Of a stretch of DNA of 64,000 bases, positions 62,452-64,000 are shown in pieces (position 1 is the stretch's first letter; each line of letters begins with the position of its first letter). A program made the position numbers and the translations under genes. The notes under the pieces were generated by a model. It saw nothing but the letters and a program-made list of their open reading frames with translations, made no database searches and had not been told where the DNA came from. This DNA is from Paragordius varius (Eukaryota > Nematomorpha): positions 1,550,001 through 1,614,000 of the forward strand of contig OZ176054.1 of the NCBI GenBank assembly GCA_964247055.1, in the 5' to 3' direction.

Positions 62452-63540
62452 TTGTTGTTGTTGTTGAGCTTGTAATCGGTTATCGACCATTAGCGATTTT
62501 GTAGGAAAACTTCCTCCATTCGGTTCTGTCGTGAGCTTTTTGAGATAGTTTTTGCAGTGACAATTTGGAAAGAAGATTCTTCTACCCAGCGAATACGTCT
62601 GCGTCCTCTTCCTCTCTTACCATTAACTTTTCCTAACCTAATATCCTTTTCCAAATTGCCCCGAATAATGTGTCCAAAGTAACCGAATTTTCGTTTTATT
62701 ATTTTACCCCGAAGCGTTGTTTGTGCATTAATTTTATTTACAATGTCGATGTTCTTTATTTTGTCCTTCCATGTTATACCAAGTATTTTTCTCCAGCAAA
62801 ACATTTCAAAAGCGTTTATTTTTTTTCGTCTTCAATTTTGATAGTCCAGCTTCATCCGTATAACATGATAGGAAATATTAATGCGTTTATTAGGCGGATT
62901 TTTTTAAGGGTTATGTCATGAGATTTCCATATCTTGTAGTGTGAGGCTAGAGCGCATTTGGCGATAGCTAGTCTTCTTATTTCTTGGGAACTGGAGCTTG
63001 AGTTGTTGATGATGCTTCCAAGGTATGTGTATTCGTTGACTACTTGAATTGTTTCGTTAATAATCCGAAGCGAGTCATAGGAATGAGGGGAGTTTATATG
63101 CAATATTTTAGTTTTGTTGAGGTATAATGTAAGATTGTATTTTTTGCACACATTTATGAAAGTTTGGAGACTGTTTTCGAGGTTTGTTTGTGAATTTGCT
63201 AAGATAACCGTGTCGTCTCCGTAGTGGAGAGTCGTCAGAGGACCCCCTACTTTTATTCCTGGCAGATTTAGATCCCTCATGATACATTCCAAATATATGT
63301 TGAACAACATGGGGGATAAAATGCAGCCTTTACGCAGACCTATGTTCATTGGACTCCAAGAGGTCGGGCCATGCGGGGTGTTAAGTGATAGTAGGAGTTG
63401 GAGTATATGGATTTAATTAGTTTGATTAAGTGATCGGAACTATTTGTTTATGGGCCTTCCAGAGAATGTCATGTTGAACGGTACCGATAGGCCACATATA
63501 GATACGACATCGAACAATTTTCACTGGATACAATCAGCCT
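62452..63540 (-). mobile_element. 5'-truncated LINE with RT domain, minus strand
   Basis: Read on the minus strand: RT palm text LRKGCILSPMLFNIYLE, GIKVGGPLTTLHYGDDTVIL, NLTLYLNKTKI, VVNEYTYLGSIINNS and LINALIFPIMLYG in one 165-codon frame. A second frame follows with WRKILGITWKDKIKN, FGYFGHIIRG and GKRGRGRRRIRW, the C-terminal tail usual in these LINEs. It ends in a (CAA)n tail at 62452-62466. Sequence above 63350 is decayed and cut by the Helitron-like element. The RT metal site is YGDD where relatives often have YADD. It may be a different lineage from the LINE at 2150. Confidence 0.8.
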
Positions 63541-63545
63541 TTTAG

Positions 63546-64000
63546 AATCTGTATATTTATCAAAATGGAAAGTGGTGGCTTTGTTATCTTTCCGAAACCG
63601 GTAGACCCATTTAAATCCAAATGTCGAAAAAATATGACATTAATAAATGCCCCGACATATGCTTTGCGTTTTTTTGAATTAGCCCCCAGTTTGGGCCCAC
63701 CCCGTGTAAAAACGGTTTTTTGAAAACAAAAGTCTACAAAAATAGTGTCTTTGAGACAATTTTCCGGAAAACATGTTGGACCATTCGATTTCAAATATAA
63801 TTTTTTTTCATTTTTGCGATTGGGCCGAACATGGTCAGCTCGACCTTTAATTTTAGGCCCTCTTTTCACCCGCTCCACCCGTATAATGCCACTTTTTCAA
63901 GTCCACAAAAAAAATTTTTTAACCTATTTTTCGCCTAAGTTATGAGACCGTAAAAATTCAATGTTCCAGGTATTCCCTGTTAAATGTCAAAAATTTAAGT
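63546..64000 (+). mobile_element. Helitron/Helentron-like element, copy 3 (runs off window)
   Basis: It starts A|TCTGTATATTTATCAAAATG and follows copies 1 and 2 through GGGCCCACCCCGTGTAAAA, GTGTCTTTGAGACAATTTTC and CCCGCTCCACCCGT. The 3' hairpin is not reached or has diverged. Open frames at 63534-63878 (-) and 63745-63945 (+) lie within it and have no recognised function. Confidence 0.5.

Noticed and set aside
62490-62804. Host gene with an Arg-rich tail
   Set aside because: The FGHIIRG and GKRGRGRRRIRW text is the standard C-terminal end of LINE ORFs and follows the RT domain.

Overview
The window is strongly AT-rich animal DNA. It has spliced genes with GT..AG introns, many decayed transposons, (TA)n runs and few coding islands. 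A neuropeptide-type receptor, an ADAMTS-like protease and a STE20/PAK-like kinase point to a bilaterian invertebrate. I cannot name the phylum. Two introns of 21 and 24 nt in MYG1 are unusually short for an animal, while other introns here run from 57 nt to several kb.

Layout. 1-1.0 kb: a copy of the MYG1 3' flank, so a second MYG1 copy probably ends at the window edge. It carries a TTAA-flanked MITE. 1.65-8.4 kb: more such MITEs, a decayed RTE-like LINE, a family C repeat with a nested TA-flanked MITE, and hAT-type MITEs. 10.95-16.73 kb (+): MYG1, phase-consistent in six exons, with a TE-like block in its large intron. 17.5-19.2 kb: a foldback repeat. 19.3-20.35 kb: a dead mariner. 21.4-22.1 kb: a hAT MITE with a perfect 8-bp duplication. 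26.95-32.64 kb (+): a neuropeptide receptor of the NPY/NPF/short-NPF type, with a start-less C-terminal exon 3.9 kb downstream. 33.9-34.9 kb: another hAT MITE. 37.1-42.75 kb (-): an ADAMTS-like metalloprotease whose 14 exons join in phase. 48.05-52.35 kb: a family C copy, then a nested complex of two opposed hAT halves, Helitron-like inserts and a tRNA-derived SINE. 52.4-54.1 kb: a fossil LTR retroelement. 57.4-62.1 kb (-): a PAK-like kinase in 12 exons, 407 aa in phase. 62.45-64 kb: a minus-strand LINE remnant and a third Helitron-like copy.

The four host genes show no evident functional link. MYG1 is a housekeeping nuclease, the receptor sits at the cell surface, the protease is secreted and the kinase is cytoplasmic. 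The coding models rest on conserved motifs, GT..AG borders and exact phase matching. Family names for repeats are inferences from ends, target duplications and residual protein similarity. No database search was possible.
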